Assembly (NCBI GenBank): GCA_938082855.1
Contig: CALKCC010000101.1
Span: forward strand, 1 to 54,719
Length of the DNA: 54,719 nucleotides
Origin: an uncultured Pirellulaceae bacterium
GTDB lineage: Bacteria > Planctomycetota > Planctomycetia > Pirellulales > Pirellulaceae
Direction: 5' to 3'
Under the pieces are notes generated by a model. That model saw nothing but the letters and a program-made list of their open reading frames with translations, searched no databases and was not told the DNA's origin. The position numbers and the translations under genes were made by a program. Of this stretch, positions 46,528 through 54,719 are shown one piece after another. How positions within the stretch are numbered: the stretch's first letter is position 1; the number at the start of each line of letters is the position of its first letter.

Positions 46528-47844
46528 ATGACCATTCAACATCGTCGTCAATTCATACAGGACATGGGGTTTTCAGCTGCCAGCCTGCCTCTATTGATGG
46601 GCTTACCTGCGTTTTCCGGCGCGAGTGAAGTCACGGCCAAGCAGCGAATGATAGTAGTGTTTAGCCCGAACGGGACGATCCCAAATGACTTTTGGCCGAA
46701 TGAAGTCGGAGCCGACTTCAAGCTGAAGCGTATTATGGAATCGCTCCAACCCTATCAGGACCAGATGCTGGTTTTGAAAGGAATCTGTGACCAGATCAAA
46801 GGGGATGGTGACAGTCATATGCGCGGCATGAGTTGTTTGCTGACAGGCATTGAATTGCTGCCGGGTAATATTCAAGGCGGTAGTCACACGCCTGCAGGTT
46901 GGGCGAGTGGTTTATCGGTGGACCAGGAGATCAAAAACTTCTTGCAGAAAAATCCGAACACCCAGACACGGTTTGGTTCTTTGGAATTTGGAGTCGTCGT
47001 TCCAGATCGTGCGGATCCGTGGACACGAATGGTTTATTCTGGTTCCAACCAGCCTGTGGCTCCGATTGACGATCCGTATGTGATGTTCAACAAGCTTTAT
47101 GGCAAAGTCGAAGATCGTAAGAGTGTAGAGAGCGTACTGGACCGAGTGCGGAATGACTTGCGTCGCGTTCGGACGTTGGTTGGCAAGGAAGATCGTAAGC
47201 TGTTAGAGCAGCACGAACAATTCATCCGTGACATGGAAGCTCGGATCAAGCGTGACGCTGAGCACCAGTTGGATATTCCGGCACCGGTTCAAAAGGCTGG
47301 AGTCAAGAATGCCAATGAGAACATGCCGGACTTGAGCCGTATGCAAATCGACATGCTGGTGAATAGTATGCAGAACGACATGGCTCGGGTGGGTTCGCTG
47401 CAATATACCCGTAGTGTCGGTCAGGCCAAAATGACCTGGCTGGGCATCAATGAGGGACATCACGGTTTATCGCACGAACCGGATAGTGATAAAGAAGCTC
47501 AGGAGAAGCTGGTCAAAATCAACCGCTGGTATTGTGAAGAGATTGCCTATTTGGCCAAACGGCTAGCTGATACACCGGAACCCGACGGCACGGGATCGAT
47601 GCTGGACAACACGACCATTGTCTGGACGAATGAGCTAGGCAAAGGGAATTCGCATACGCTTAACGACATTCCATTTGTGTTAATTGGCGGTGGTCTTCGC
47701 TTCAAAATGGGTCGAAGTCTGCAGTATGGCCGAGTGCCACATAACCGATTATTAATGGCATTTGCTCATGCCTTTGGCCATCGGGTTGAAGCCTTCGGTA
47801 ATGCTAATTACTGCGGAGACGGGCCACTTCACGACCTAACTTAG
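46528..47844 (+). CDS. DUF1552 exported protein
   Basis: A 438-residue protein with a Tat-like signal ([20 protein letters not shown]). [57 protein letters not shown] and [19 protein letters not shown] are DUF1552 hallmarks; the fold is related to alkaline phosphatase/sulfatase-like (DUF1501) proteins. Its natural partner is the DUF1592 protein encoded 2 nt upstream; a joint role in the periplasm is inferred. It is the last gene of the co-directional run and lies 25 nt before tRNA-Val. Confidence 0.95.
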   Translation: MTIQHRRQFIQDMGFSAASLPLLMGLPAFSGASEVTAKQRMIVVFSPNGTIPNDFWPNEVGADFKLKRIMESLQPYQDQMLVLKGICDQIKGDGDSHMRGMSCLLTGIELLPGNIQGGSHTPAGWASGLSVDQEIKNFLQKNPNTQTRFGSLEFGVVVPDRADPWTRMVYSGSNQPVAPIDDPYVMFNKLYGKVEDRKSVESVLDRVRNDLRRVRTLVGKEDRKLLEQHEQFIRDMEARIKRDAEHQLDIPAPVQKAGVKNANENMPDLSRMQIDMLVNSMQNDMARVGSLQYTRSVGQAKMTWLGINEGHHGLSHEPDSDKEAQEKLVKINRWYCEEIAYLAKRLADTPEPDGTGSMLDNTTIVWTNELGKGNSHTLNDIPFVLIGGGLRFKMGRSLQYGRVPHNRLLMAFAHAFGHRVEAFGNANYCGDGPLHDLT

Positions 47845-47869
47845 GCGTGGTAATATAAACGGACGATTG

Positions 47870-47943
47870 GGGCGGTTAGCTCAGTTGGTTAGAGCGCCAC
47901 GTTGACATCGTGGAGGTCGTTGGTTCGAATCCAATATCGCCCA
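47870..47943 (+). tRNA. tRNA-Val (anticodon GAC)
   Basis: A complete 74-nt cloverleaf. The acceptor stem is GGGCGGT with ATCGCCC (one G-T), the D-arm GCTC...GAGC, the anticodon arm CCACG-TTGACAT-CGTGG with anticodon GAC, and the T-arm GTTGG-TTCGAAT-CCAAT. The discriminator is A, and CCA is not encoded. It marks the left edge of the RHS-containing accessory island; no duplicate of its 3' end was found downstream. Confidence 0.97.
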
Positions 47944-47959
47944 CTACCCCAAAACCAAG

Positions 47960-47993
47960 AACTCTGAAGTGACAATTCGCTTCAGAGTTTTTT
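47960..47993 (+). terminator. rho-independent terminator of tRNA-Val
   Basis: AACTCTGAAG (47960-47969) pairs over 10 bp with CTTCAGAGTT (47980-47989) and is followed by TTTT. The truncated RHS frame runs through it, so its apparent first residues are not RHS sequence. Confidence 0.92.
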
Positions 47994-48976
47994 CATGCGC
48001 CAGTGAAACCAATTCAGCGGTGGATCATATCTTTGGATATACCGGCCGGGAACGTGATACCGAGAGTGATCTTCAGTACAACCGGGCTAGGTATTATGAC
48101 GCGGACGCAGGTCGCTGGATCAGTGAAGATCCGATAGGCTTCTCTGCGGGGGATACAAATCTAGCTCGATATGTCAGCAATAGTCCAACCAATGCGACCG
48201 ATCCGAGCGGGATGTATCAGGAAACCGTGGAGAATCCTAACCCTGACTTGGTTACTGAGGGGAAAGATGTAATTCGTAGACGTCCCACCAAAAAATGGAC
48301 GACTGATTTTGAGCTACCATGGATTATAGATGGCTCTGTGACTGGTATCCCAGATGAGAGTGCGTTGGTAATTAGGGCCGACGTACTCATCGCTGGTACT
48401 GTGGATTTTGGGCTGAGAAGTCCAATATCTAGTCCGGCATTGGCACGTGGCAAACTGAAATTGAATCCCAAAGTTTTTGACGACCTTGTTCCCGAAATAT
48501 ATGAATCAATAACCACTGACAAAAGGCTTCTTGAGCCTCGCGGTGAAAACTATTTTTCGATACATCCAGACTTCGCAAATTTCATGCATGAATTGAGCCC
48601 AAAACGGAGGAAACCTGGGTCTATTGAGGCTTTAATTAATACTGACGCACATCAAGGCCGGTTGTTGTGGGACAGTGTTGTAGGTGGCGTTACGGGCTAT
48701 ACTATCGATAAAGCAAAGGATAAATTGTTATTCGATTTTTCTGAAGATGATCCCGATGAATATAGAGTGAATTACCCTATACGTAACATTGTGAGAAACG
48801 TCATAGGTGGAATCAGAGTCGATGAAGATACCATTGTATTGAGGACGGGAGGAGAGTTTTATGCGGGTGACGAGATTGAGCCCGACACTACTATCACACG
48901 ATACAATGTTAGGTGGGAATACGATCGCGATACCCGCCAACATAGAGTTATCCTTGTATTTGAAAAAAGTTACTAA
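47969..48976 (+). CDS. C-terminal end of an RHS protein with unrecognised tip (5'-truncated)
   Basis: True RHS sequence begins near 48000 (SETNSAVDHIFGYTGRERD); the first ten codons come from the tRNA terminator, so this is a remnant or orphan tip without its own start. RARYYDADAGRWISEDPIGF and LARYVSNSPTNATDPSG are the RHS-associated core, ending near residue 81. The next 254 residues are the variable tip (RHS-CT), often a toxin. It is not recognised; it is rich in Ile/Asp and contains KWTTDFELPW and FHPDFANFMHELSP-like segments. No immunity-type gene follows on this strand. The matching upstream core fragment lies 3 kb downstream (51966-52392). AT-rich codon use suggests transfer. Confidence 0.8.
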   Translation: MTIRFRVFSCASETNSAVDHIFGYTGRERDTESDLQYNRARYYDADAGRWISEDPIGFSAGDTNLARYVSNSPTNATDPSGMYQETVENPNPDLVTEGKDVIRRRPTKKWTTDFELPWIIDGSVTGIPDESALVIRADVLIAGTVDFGLRSPISSPALARGKLKLNPKVFDDLVPEIYESITTDKRLLEPRGENYFSIHPDFANFMHELSPKRRKPGSIEALINTDAHQGRLLWDSVVGGVTGYTIDKAKDKLLFDFSEDDPDEYRVNYPIRNIVRNVIGGIRVDEDTIVLRTGGEFYAGDEIEPDTTITRYNVRWEYDRDTRQHRVILVFEKSY

Positions 48977-49138
48977 TATACATAGCGTTCAAACCTCTCC
49001 TTGGGCCATTTGTCGTTCCGCTTCACGGAATCTGGTAGTAGTAGTTCGAGTAAGCTGATAGTCTTTCCGCAGATTCTGACGTCTACACGGACAGCTATCG
49101 CCAACTTTTGGGTGGCATGAGAATCTTTACTAACTTTC

Positions 49139-51649
49139 CTACGGTTGCAATTGCTTGCGAACCTCGGCAATGGACTCTAACGATTCAGACACCAATGGAT
49201 GCTCTTCGCCGTACCTGAATTCACGTATCTCGTGCGATTCTATGAAACTGCTAAGCGCTTTTTCATTTTCACCCTGGGCCAAATAATACTTCCCCCAGGA
49301 ATCCATCATGTCACTGTAGAAGGGGTGCTTTTTACCCCAACTCGCAGCCAGAGGTTGAGCTTCTTCGAGCAGAGGTTTGGCTTTATTCAGTTTTCCATTT
49401 TGAATGTGAAGGTTTCCTAAACGCAGCAACAAAACCTCATAGACGCGGTCCGGTTTGTTTTCTTCGCCAAGTTTCCTCAATCCCCGAACCGCTTCACTTA
49501 ACAGGGCTTCTGCTTGCTGATCGTATCCTTGATTGAGTTTGACTTTGCCGAGAACCCCTAACGAATTAAGGTACAAAAAAGATTCTTTCCCTAATACTTC
49601 TTCAAAATTAGCCTGAGCATGATCCAGGAGTTGCTCTGCTTGTTCATGTTTTCCCACTTCGGATGCTAAAAGTGCGAATGAACCAGCATCGACATGGAGT
49701 TCAGTTGACTCTTTAATTAGCCATGGCTCTCTGATTTCAATCGACTGCGCAAGAACAAAGGCTGCTTGTTCAAACATTTGGAGCCTTACATAGCACGATC
49801 CTAATTCCCTCATGGAATTTGCGAAAGCAACACTTTCCTCGCCCGTTGAACACTTTATCATCTTCACTCGCTTACTTGCGAATTCCAGGGATTTGAAATA
49901 GTCACCCGATAACGAATGCACGTAAGATAAATCTTTCAAACTTTGAGCGCAAAGATAGTGATTGGGGCCCCATATTCGTTCTCTAACGGACAAGGATTTT
50001 TGATATGTAGCAATGGCTTTGGCTTGCTCATTTTCGGAAGCATAACGCATTGCAAGCCGGTCCAGACATTTTGAATACAATCTGTAGTCGACGTCTTTTT
50101 TCTCAGCCCAGAGGTCAAGATAATTACTTAGTTCTTTCGTAGTTGCAAACGTGTGACACTTATAAAACCTTTCCAAATTGCTTGATATTCTTGGTTCTTT
50201 GACGCTTAGTGTGGAAAACTCCTCATCGCTGAAATTACCGGTTTTTTCATAGAGTAAGACGCCAATAATCTTTCCATGATATTCCACCATTATCTCTAAT
50301 TCGAAAGCAAACTCACACAAATCAAAACTTGATCCCGTTTTCCATTCGTCATAAATCGTGACTACCTCCCTTGCGATTTCGGCGACGATGCCGACTGCCG
50401 GTATACATCCCTTCGATACTGCTAGTTTGCCTTTCAACCATAATGCGTCCGCATAGGCCGGATGATTCGGCCCAACACACCGGCGGAGTATTTCACAGCT
50501 TTCTAGGCAGAGAGGTTCTGATTTCTGGAAGATTTCACGTTCGAAGTAATACGAAGCCTGTTTGTACAAGCAAAGAGCCCGCAAATAATCGCGATGAAAA
50601 CGATCTGGTTGTTCTTCGTAAATATCGATCGCAGCTTCCAGCTGCTGTTCTGCCAAAGGAAGATTGTCAATCTCGTTGTAGTAATCAGCCAACATGACCA
50701 GTGCTTCAGCGTACCGAACGTCTTGCTTTCCAAAACGGGCCTCAGCTTGAGCCAGCCCTTTGTCTAAAAGGATCTTGGCTTCCTTAAATTCGTACTGTCG
50801 CTGGGCGATGATTCCTTGCAATAGACTGAAGTTAAGAACATCCGGGTCGATCAATTCCTGCTCATTTTCGATGACCGTCCATTGCTCTAGAAGGATCTCT
50901 TGGTTTGCGATGTCAACAAATAGCCTGATCACAAGATCCTGATATCTACTGAACAATGCGCTGTCAGTTCTCCCTACTTTTTCTGTCAGCGTAGAATGTA
51001 TCTGCTTTTGCAGCGTCATTGCTTCAATCAGCTTATGATTAATGATCCGCAATTCTAGTAATTCTGTCACAACATCAAGGTACGCCGCAGGATTCTGATC
51101 CTTATTACCGATGGCAATGGAATACGCCTGTAGACACTTTTCTTCAGCTTCCTGAAACCGGCACCCCTGTTTGAGCTGCGCTATTTTCGAGAGAAGTTTC
51201 GGCAGATCCTGATTGCTGTCGACGTTCAACTGAAAAGTGTCTTCCACCGCAACAGAGACCGGAAGAACAAATTCGCCGTCGTTCGATATTTGAAAGGCAC
51301 TGGATCTGTCTGGGATCTCAGAAGAGTCGGGAACAACGTATTCGCTGTCCGTTGAGATTTGAAAAGCACTGGATCTGTCAGGCATCTCAGCTAATTCTGT
51401 GTTAGATGCTTTGGGAGCATCATAGCTACCAGCGTTTTGTTCTTCCGTATCACGAACAGAAATTGACTTGGCAGTCGGCACTTCGTCTAAGCGAGCTGTC
51501 TTGCTTGCAACGTCCACAGCAGGACTTGTGGGATCAACTTTCAAGGTGGTGGGTGTCGGCTCAGAAGGTGAGCAACCTATCGAGCACAGGGACGTGATGA
51601 CCAGAAAAAAACTAAACCACCAACAGGATTTGTGATTTTGTTTTGGCAT
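49139..51649 (-). CDS. large TPR-repeat lipoprotein
   Basis: An 836-residue protein. ATG 51649 is chosen over 51691 because GGAG lies 6 nt upstream and a lipoprotein signal follows (lipobox CSIGC, Cys26). Residues about 27-135 are low complexity, with a duplicated 10-residue segment PDRSSAFQIS at 90-99 and 113-122. From about residue 150 to the end, helical repeats fit kinesin-light-chain-type TPRs (EALVMLADYYNEIDNLPLAE, ESLESIAEVRKQ at the end), roughly a dozen or more. It is predicted to be a membrane-tethered scaffold. Codon use is AT-rich like the RHS remnant beside it. It is the only complete gene in the island; no immunity or toxin role can be shown. Confidence 0.85.
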   Translation of the reverse strand: MPKQNHKSCWWFSFFLVITSLCSIGCSPSEPTPTTLKVDPTSPAVDVASKTARLDEVPTAKSISVRDTEEQNAGSYDAPKASNTELAEMPDRSSAFQISTDSEYVVPDSSEIPDRSSAFQISNDGEFVLPVSVAVEDTFQLNVDSNQDLPKLLSKIAQLKQGCRFQEAEEKCLQAYSIAIGNKDQNPAAYLDVVTELLELRIINHKLIEAMTLQKQIHSTLTEKVGRTDSALFSRYQDLVIRLFVDIANQEILLEQWTVIENEQELIDPDVLNFSLLQGIIAQRQYEFKEAKILLDKGLAQAEARFGKQDVRYAEALVMLADYYNEIDNLPLAEQQLEAAIDIYEEQPDRFHRDYLRALCLYKQASYYFEREIFQKSEPLCLESCEILRRCVGPNHPAYADALWLKGKLAVSKGCIPAVGIVAEIAREVVTIYDEWKTGSSFDLCEFAFELEIMVEYHGKIIGVLLYEKTGNFSDEEFSTLSVKEPRISSNLERFYKCHTFATTKELSNYLDLWAEKKDVDYRLYSKCLDRLAMRYASENEQAKAIATYQKSLSVRERIWGPNHYLCAQSLKDLSYVHSLSGDYFKSLEFASKRVKMIKCSTGEESVAFANSMRELGSCYVRLQMFEQAAFVLAQSIEIREPWLIKESTELHVDAGSFALLASEVGKHEQAEQLLDHAQANFEEVLGKESFLYLNSLGVLGKVKLNQGYDQQAEALLSEAVRGLRKLGEENKPDRVYEVLLLRLGNLHIQNGKLNKAKPLLEEAQPLAASWGKKHPFYSDMMDSWGKYYLAQGENEKALSSFIESHEIREFRYGEEHPLVSESLESIAEVRKQLQP

Positions 51650-51965
51650 GGTTAACTCCATTTCTTTGATCTTGCGTTTGATAGGACTCATGTGTCAAAC
51701 GAGGCCTAAATACGACTAAGATTTTGTTGCCGTATTATATTGCTTTCTGACCATTCAGGTCATCACCAGATTACGCTTTCTGGTATAGCCGGAATTCTTC
51801 CTACCAACCTTTATTCACCTAGGCTCGATTCGCATGATCGATTTATACTCCATACAGTAATCCTGCATGTCCAATCGCATGTGGGCATAACACTAGTGAT
51901 TTGGTGATGCCGAGTAACCAAACTCATTAACGAGGAATATGAAGGATGCTAATGCCGTTCTTTAG
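51650..51965. other. 316-nt AT-rich intergenic region
   Basis: No gene is seen. It holds the presumed promoter of the TPR lipoprotein (minus strand) and the left boundary of the RHS core fragment, whose frame is closed by TAG at 51963-51965. No recognisable element end, inverted repeat or RNA was found. Confidence 0.45.
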
Positions 51966-52433
51966 AAATCGGTTGAGTATACCTGGGATCAGCGTAACCG
52001 GCTGACAACGATTGTCGAGAAAGATTCGTTTGGAACAGTTACCAAACAGGTGGACTATTCTTACGATCCGCTTGGTCGCCGTATCGGCAAATCCATTGAT
52101 GACGACGGCGCAGGTCCTAATACGGCTGTAATCGAAAGCTACGTTTACGACGGTTCGGATATTGTGCTATCGGTAAGTGGTAGCGCTGTAAATAGCAGCG
52201 GAGCGGTCACGAACCGTTACTTACACGGTCCCGCGGTTGATCAGATTCTTGCCGATGAGGATTCCTCTGGCGAGGTGCTTTGGGCTCTTACAGATCATCA
52301 GGGCAGTGTTCGTGATTTAGTGGACAACAGCGGTAATGTAGACAACCACATCACTTACGATGCCTATGGAAAGATCACCAGTGAAAACAGATCCAAAGCG
52401 GATACCCTAAACCCCGGCCTGCTAATTGTCTAA
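51966..52433 (+). pseudogene. RHS core fragment (truncated at both ends)
   Basis: In one frame from 51966 to 52392 the sequence encodes RHS core motifs: SVEYTWDQRNRLTTI, VDYSYDPLGRRI, NRYLHGPAVDQILADE, LWALTDHQGSVRDLVDNSG and ITYDAYGKITSE. A TAG precedes the first residue and no start codon or upstream RHS is present. At the right it leaves RHS homology at ACCAGTGAAA; about 15 foreign residues follow to TAA 52431-52433. The break shares CCAGTGAAA with the start of the fragment at 48000. Joining the two at that site gives the in-frame core KITSETNSAVDHIFGYTG. The end of the frame falls in the 8-nt-period sequence. Confidence 0.82.
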
Positions 52434-52443
52434 ATTGTTAATT

Positions 52444-52509
52444 GGCTTCGGCCGTTCGGCCTATCCGACTTCGACCTCCTTCCTCGGACGGAGTTTATCC
52501 GCCGAAGCC
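52444..52509. repeat. GC-rich inverted repeat
   Basis: GGCTTCGGC (52444-52452) pairs with GCCGAAGCC (52501-52509). Inside are smaller arms, GGCC-gttc-GGCC and CTCC...GGAG, and GCCT-gaa-AGGC lies just outside. It is more GC-rich than the flanks and sits between the RHS fragment and the 8-nt-period array. It may be a structured RNA end or a dispersed intergenic repeat; it does not code. Confidence 0.65.
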
Positions 52510-52541
52510 TGAAAGGCGAAGGGGGAACGGACAAGCTCTTT

Positions 52542-52710
52542 TTGCATTTACCCATTTAACCAGTTAGCCATTTAGCCACGTGTCATTGGACATTTTTGAC
52601 ATTGTCCATTGGGCTAATTGAAAACTGTTTAACTGTCTAATTGTTTAACTGTCTAAATGGCCAATTGGCTAAATGGTTAAGTGGTTAACTGGCTAAATGT
52701 CTAAACGTTT
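52542..52710. repeat. 8-nt-period array, locus 2 (four inverted and eleven direct units)
   Basis: Direct units from 52623: AACTGTTT, AACTGTCT, AATTGTTT, AACTGTCT, AAATGGCC, AATTGGCT, AAATGGTT, AAGTGGTT, AACTGGCT, AAATGTCT, AAACGTTT. At 52542-52577 the minus strand carries AAATGGCT, AACTGGTT, AAATGGGT and AAATGCAA, so the two halves can form a long stem. Three further direct units lie at 52424-52447. A run of 16 bases (CTAATTGTTTAACTGTCTAAATG, first 16) is shared exactly with locus 1 at 31329. The array supplies the stop codon and last residues of the gene at 52701-53054. Confidence 0.88.
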
Positions 52711-53054
52711 ACCTGCTTACAGTACTTAATCCAGCCCAACCAGGATGGTACGACGTAGACAATCGTGACTAACGCAGCCAACCCGGGGGCGATTGCATCT
52801 GCAACTGGGTACAAACCAAACTCAGGCCCCTGATGCTTGATCCATAACGACAAATACGACCCAACTAACAGACACAGCGGTAACAAGAGAATGTTACGAA
52901 ACAGTACGCTAGGAGCAGAGCTTCGTCGCCCACAGTCTGTGCACTTCTTGCTCCAGCGCAACATGCACTGCACCCGAGTCCAATCTGTCTCGGCGACATG
53001 TTTCTTACACTTAAAGCACCAGGGGCTCCACAATTTTGGGTCCGGCTTTTCCAT
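52701..53054 (-). CDS. small zinc-ribbon membrane protein
   Basis: A 117-residue protein. The N-terminus has two CxxC pairs, CFKC (residues 13-16) and CTDC (38-41), that would bind one zinc. Two membrane helices follow (about 53-70, LFRNILLLPLCLLVGSYLSL, and about 85-108, APGLAALVTIVYVVPSWLGW). Function unknown. Its ATG overlaps the stop of the esterase gene by one base (TAATG), so translation is probably coupled. The last three residues and stop codon are encoded by the end of the 8-nt-period array, which suggests the array replaced or trimmed the original 3' end. Confidence 0.72.
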   Translation of the reverse strand: MEKPDPKLWSPWCFKCKKHVAETDWTRVQCMLRWSKKCTDCGRRSSAPSVLFRNILLLPLCLLVGSYLSLWIKHQGPEFGLYPVADAIAPGLAALVTIVYVVPSWLGWIKYCKQVNV

Positions 53055-53953
53055 TACTTCACCGACTTCAGGTTCTTCGTAAAGAACTCCAAAAATACCT
53101 TGTTCGACTCGGGCGAGATAAATTCCTTACCTCCGTGCTTCGCTCCTTCCAACGCTACAAACGTGGATGAGACTCCTGCCTTGGTAAGAGCCGCATGTAA
53201 TTTTTCGCTTTGGCTGATGGGAACACCCGGGTCCGCCGTACCATGCATGATCAAAAATGGCGAGTCATCTTCGGACACATTATCTAATGCACTAGCATCT
53301 TTCGCCAATTTAGGCACATCCTTCACGGTCGCTCCCAGTAACTTCGCTCCGTTACTATTCGCAACATCTTCTTCGGTTCGACCGTTACCAACATTATTAG
53401 GTGGCATCGTCAATAACTCAGACGGGCCAAACCAATCAGCCGTCGCCTGCACTCGACTCGAAATCTTTTCTTTGCCAGGATAGGGCCGCGTTCCAACCAA
53501 AGCGGCTAGATGAGCACCTGCCGATGTTCCCCAACAACCAATACGTTCTCCATCGAGCCCATATTCGCTTGCGTGTTTTCGTACCCAGCGAACAGCTGCG
53601 TAGCAGTCGTTGATCTGATCAGGCCACTGCCCCACGTCGGTTAGACGATAACTAATACTGGCGATGGCGAATCCGTGGGGCACAATCCAAGCTCCTCGTT
53701 TACCGGATGCCTTACTCCCGTTCTTCCAGCCTCCGCCATGCACAAACACAATCACAGGCACACTACCTTTGATCTCTTGAGGGACATATAGATCGAGCTT
53801 CAACTCTACGCCATCATGCTTAGCGTACTCAATGTCCTTAATTAGCTTGACACCCTCAGGTAACACCTGCTTTTTCTGATTCTGAGCCCAACCGGTGGAA
53901 GTTCCCAAAATGGAAATAACGATAACCAAAAGTGCTGGTTGAATGAGTTTCAT
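53054..53953 (-). CDS. secreted alpha/beta hydrolase (BD-FAE-like esterase)
   Basis: A 299-residue protein. A signal peptide (residues about 1-23, cleavage near GWAQN) precedes an alpha/beta hydrolase of the bifunctional feruloyl/acetyl-xylan esterase-like type. PVIVFVHGGGWKNGSK holds the HGGG oxyanion loop, RIGCWGTSAGAHLAALVG the nucleophile in GxSxG, SPFLIMHGTADPGVP the Asp, and VALEGAKHGG the His. It probably removes ester-linked groups from polysaccharides outside the cytoplasm, in line with the sulfatase and other hydrolases in the window. The zinc-ribbon gene overlaps its stop by one base. Confidence 0.92.
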   Translation of the reverse strand: MKLIQPALLVIVISILGTSTGWAQNQKKQVLPEGVKLIKDIEYAKHDGVELKLDLYVPQEIKGSVPVIVFVHGGGWKNGSKASGKRGAWIVPHGFAIASISYRLTDVGQWPDQINDCYAAVRWVRKHASEYGLDGERIGCWGTSAGAHLAALVGTRPYPGKEKISSRVQATADWFGPSELLTMPPNNVGNGRTEEDVANSNGAKLLGATVKDVPKLAKDASALDNVSEDDSPFLIMHGTADPGVPISQSEKLHAALTKAGVSSTFVALEGAKHGGKEFISPESNKVFLEFFTKNLKSVK

Positions 53954-54100
53954 GAATAGCCTTTATCTAGTAGCTTCCGAAGACTTTGTGCACAAACTTA
54001 CTTTGTCAATTATAGGGTGGGTACGAGTAAACCGTGAAGTTTCCTTGGCTTGAACTCGCTAGAATATGGGATACCCATACTTCACTTGGAGCCTTCACGA

Positions 54101-54719
54101 TTGAATAAGACGAATTCGAACCGTCCAATAGGACGATTACCGATTGTACTACTCAGCCTAATCGTGGCCATATTGGGAATCACCCTGTCACAAGTCATTC
54201 TTCGCCCCGTCCCCTCGGTCGAAGCTGACTTCTGGCTCATCCATCACGATGACGCGGATCGTAGTCAGCGTACCGAAGCCGTACTCCGGCTACTCAATGC
54301 CAATAACACTAAGTGGGCAGGAGCCAATCTTAAAGGGGTCAAGCTGTCCGGTAAAGAACTCGATATTGTTGATCTGACACACGCTGATCTGAGTGAATCA
54401 CTGCTCGTTGGGACGAAACTAGCTGGAGCCACATTGGATCACAGCATTCTTGATGCATCTGATCTACAAGAAGCTGAGTTGACGGGAGCCAGCCTGAATG
54501 AAGTCTCACTTTTGCGATGCAACCTGAACAACGCCAAGCTGGAGCTAACCAGTTTCTTTCAGGCGAGCCTGGAACAAGTCACTGCCAACCACGCCGACTT
54601 CTCGGGAGCAGATCTGTCAGAGAGCCACTGTATGATGGCAAATTTTACTAATGCAAATATGACCGACGCTGAATTTGATTATGCAAATCTCGAAGCGACC
54701 GTATTCCAGGGTGCTGAAC
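54101..54719 (+). CDS. membrane-anchored pentapeptide-repeat protein (partial, runs off the end)
   Basis: An open frame of at least 206 codons with no stop before the window ends. The proposed start is TTG 54101, with GGAG at 54088-54091 (9-nt spacer); no ATG fits. Residues about 15-37 form one membrane segment (LPIVLLSLIVAILGITLS). A linker with RTEAVLRLLNANNTKWA leads to pentapeptide repeats A(D/N)LxX: GANLKGVKLSG, HADLSESLL, GATLDHSILDASDL, then GADLSESHC and NANMTDAEF. These form a right-handed beta helix, used in binding or scaffolding. Function unknown. Confidence 0.82.
   Translation, partial: MNKTNSNRPIGRLPIVLLSLIVAILGITLSQVILRPVPSVEADFWLIHHDDADRSQRTEAVLRLLNANNTKWAGANLKGVKLSGKELDIVDLTHADLSESLLVGTKLAGATLDHSILDASDLQEAELTGASLNEVSLLRCNLNNAKLELTSFFQASLEQVTANHADFSGADLSESHCMMANFTNANMTDAEFDYANLEATVFQGAE

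Noticed and set aside
49139-51649. Immunity protein for the RHS tip
   Set aside because: It is on the opposite strand, far larger than usual immunity proteins, and a TPR lipoprotein; nothing links it to the tip beyond proximity.
47870-52710. Classical genomic island with a duplicated tRNA 3' end as attR
   Set aside because: No copy of the tRNA-Val 3' segment and no integrase gene were found; the tRNA link is position only.

Overview
The window looks like a chromosomal segment of a planctomycete (Planctomycetota, probably Pirellulales or Planctomycetales). The evidence is the paired DUF1592-type cytochrome and DUF1552 genes, a DUF1080 protein beside a Gfo/Idh/MocA oxidoreductase, a secreted sulfatase with a LamG tail, several Tat-like xylose-isomerase-fold proteins, a PPC-type secreted protein, and moderate GC with weak operon structure. 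This assignment is inferred from gene families; no rRNA or taxonomic marker is present.

Layout. 1-600: possible end of a membrane protein, then an intergenic array of a GTGACACCCACTC motif. 0.6-2.9 kb (minus): Nif3-like protein, secreted small protein, TIM-barrel isomerase. 3.0-8.5 kb (plus): GT2 glycosyltransferase, BshC-like protein, Eis-like acetyltransferase, polytopic membrane protein. 8.6-15.4 kb: a sugar-type ABC import locus. The binding lipoprotein and an oxidoreductase run on plus; on minus are a permease, an unusual ATPase-ATPase-permease fusion, and a deiodinase-like protein whose reading frame is interrupted by one in-frame UGA at the expected selenocysteine position. 15.5-20.3 kb: small GGDEF protein, a second GTGACACCCACTC array, secreted protein, zinc-ribbon/Yip1-like protein, HisF, TIM-barrel protein. 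20.6-24.0 kb (plus): PilT-type ATPase, a PilB/GspE-type relative with a destroyed P-loop, and a membrane protein. 24.0-27.7 kb (minus): DinG-like helicase, ThiG, ThiS, anchored protein. 28.0-31.3 kb (plus): Gfo/Idh/MocA, DUF1080, dihydroorotate-dehydrogenase-like enzyme.

31.3-31.5 kb holds two intergenic oddities side by side: a tandem array with an 8-nt period and a 117-nt nested inverted repeat. 31.9-47.8 kb is a co-directional plus-strand run of secreted or envelope-directed genes: TPR plus Asn/Pro-rich protein, PPC protein, sulfatase, isomerase, SGNH hydrolase, FAD oxidase, esterase, DUF1592, DUF1552. This run suggests breakdown of sulfated or modified polysaccharide, though no substrate can be read from it.

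47.9-52.7 kb is an accessory island starting at tRNA-Val(GAC). It carries the C-terminal end of an RHS protein with an unrecognised tip, a large TPR lipoprotein on the other strand, then an RHS core fragment. The two RHS pieces are in reversed order and share a 9-bp sequence at their break points; joined there, they restore one in-frame RHS core. The island ends in a second copy of the 8-nt-period array. The window closes with a small zinc-ribbon membrane protein, a BD-FAE-like esterase and the start of a membrane-anchored pentapeptide-repeat protein that runs off the end.

The strongest candidates for something new are the deiodinase-like selenoprotein candidate, the permuted RHS island, the paired 8-nt arrays (which give stop codons in all six frames), and the 117-nt multi-branched element.
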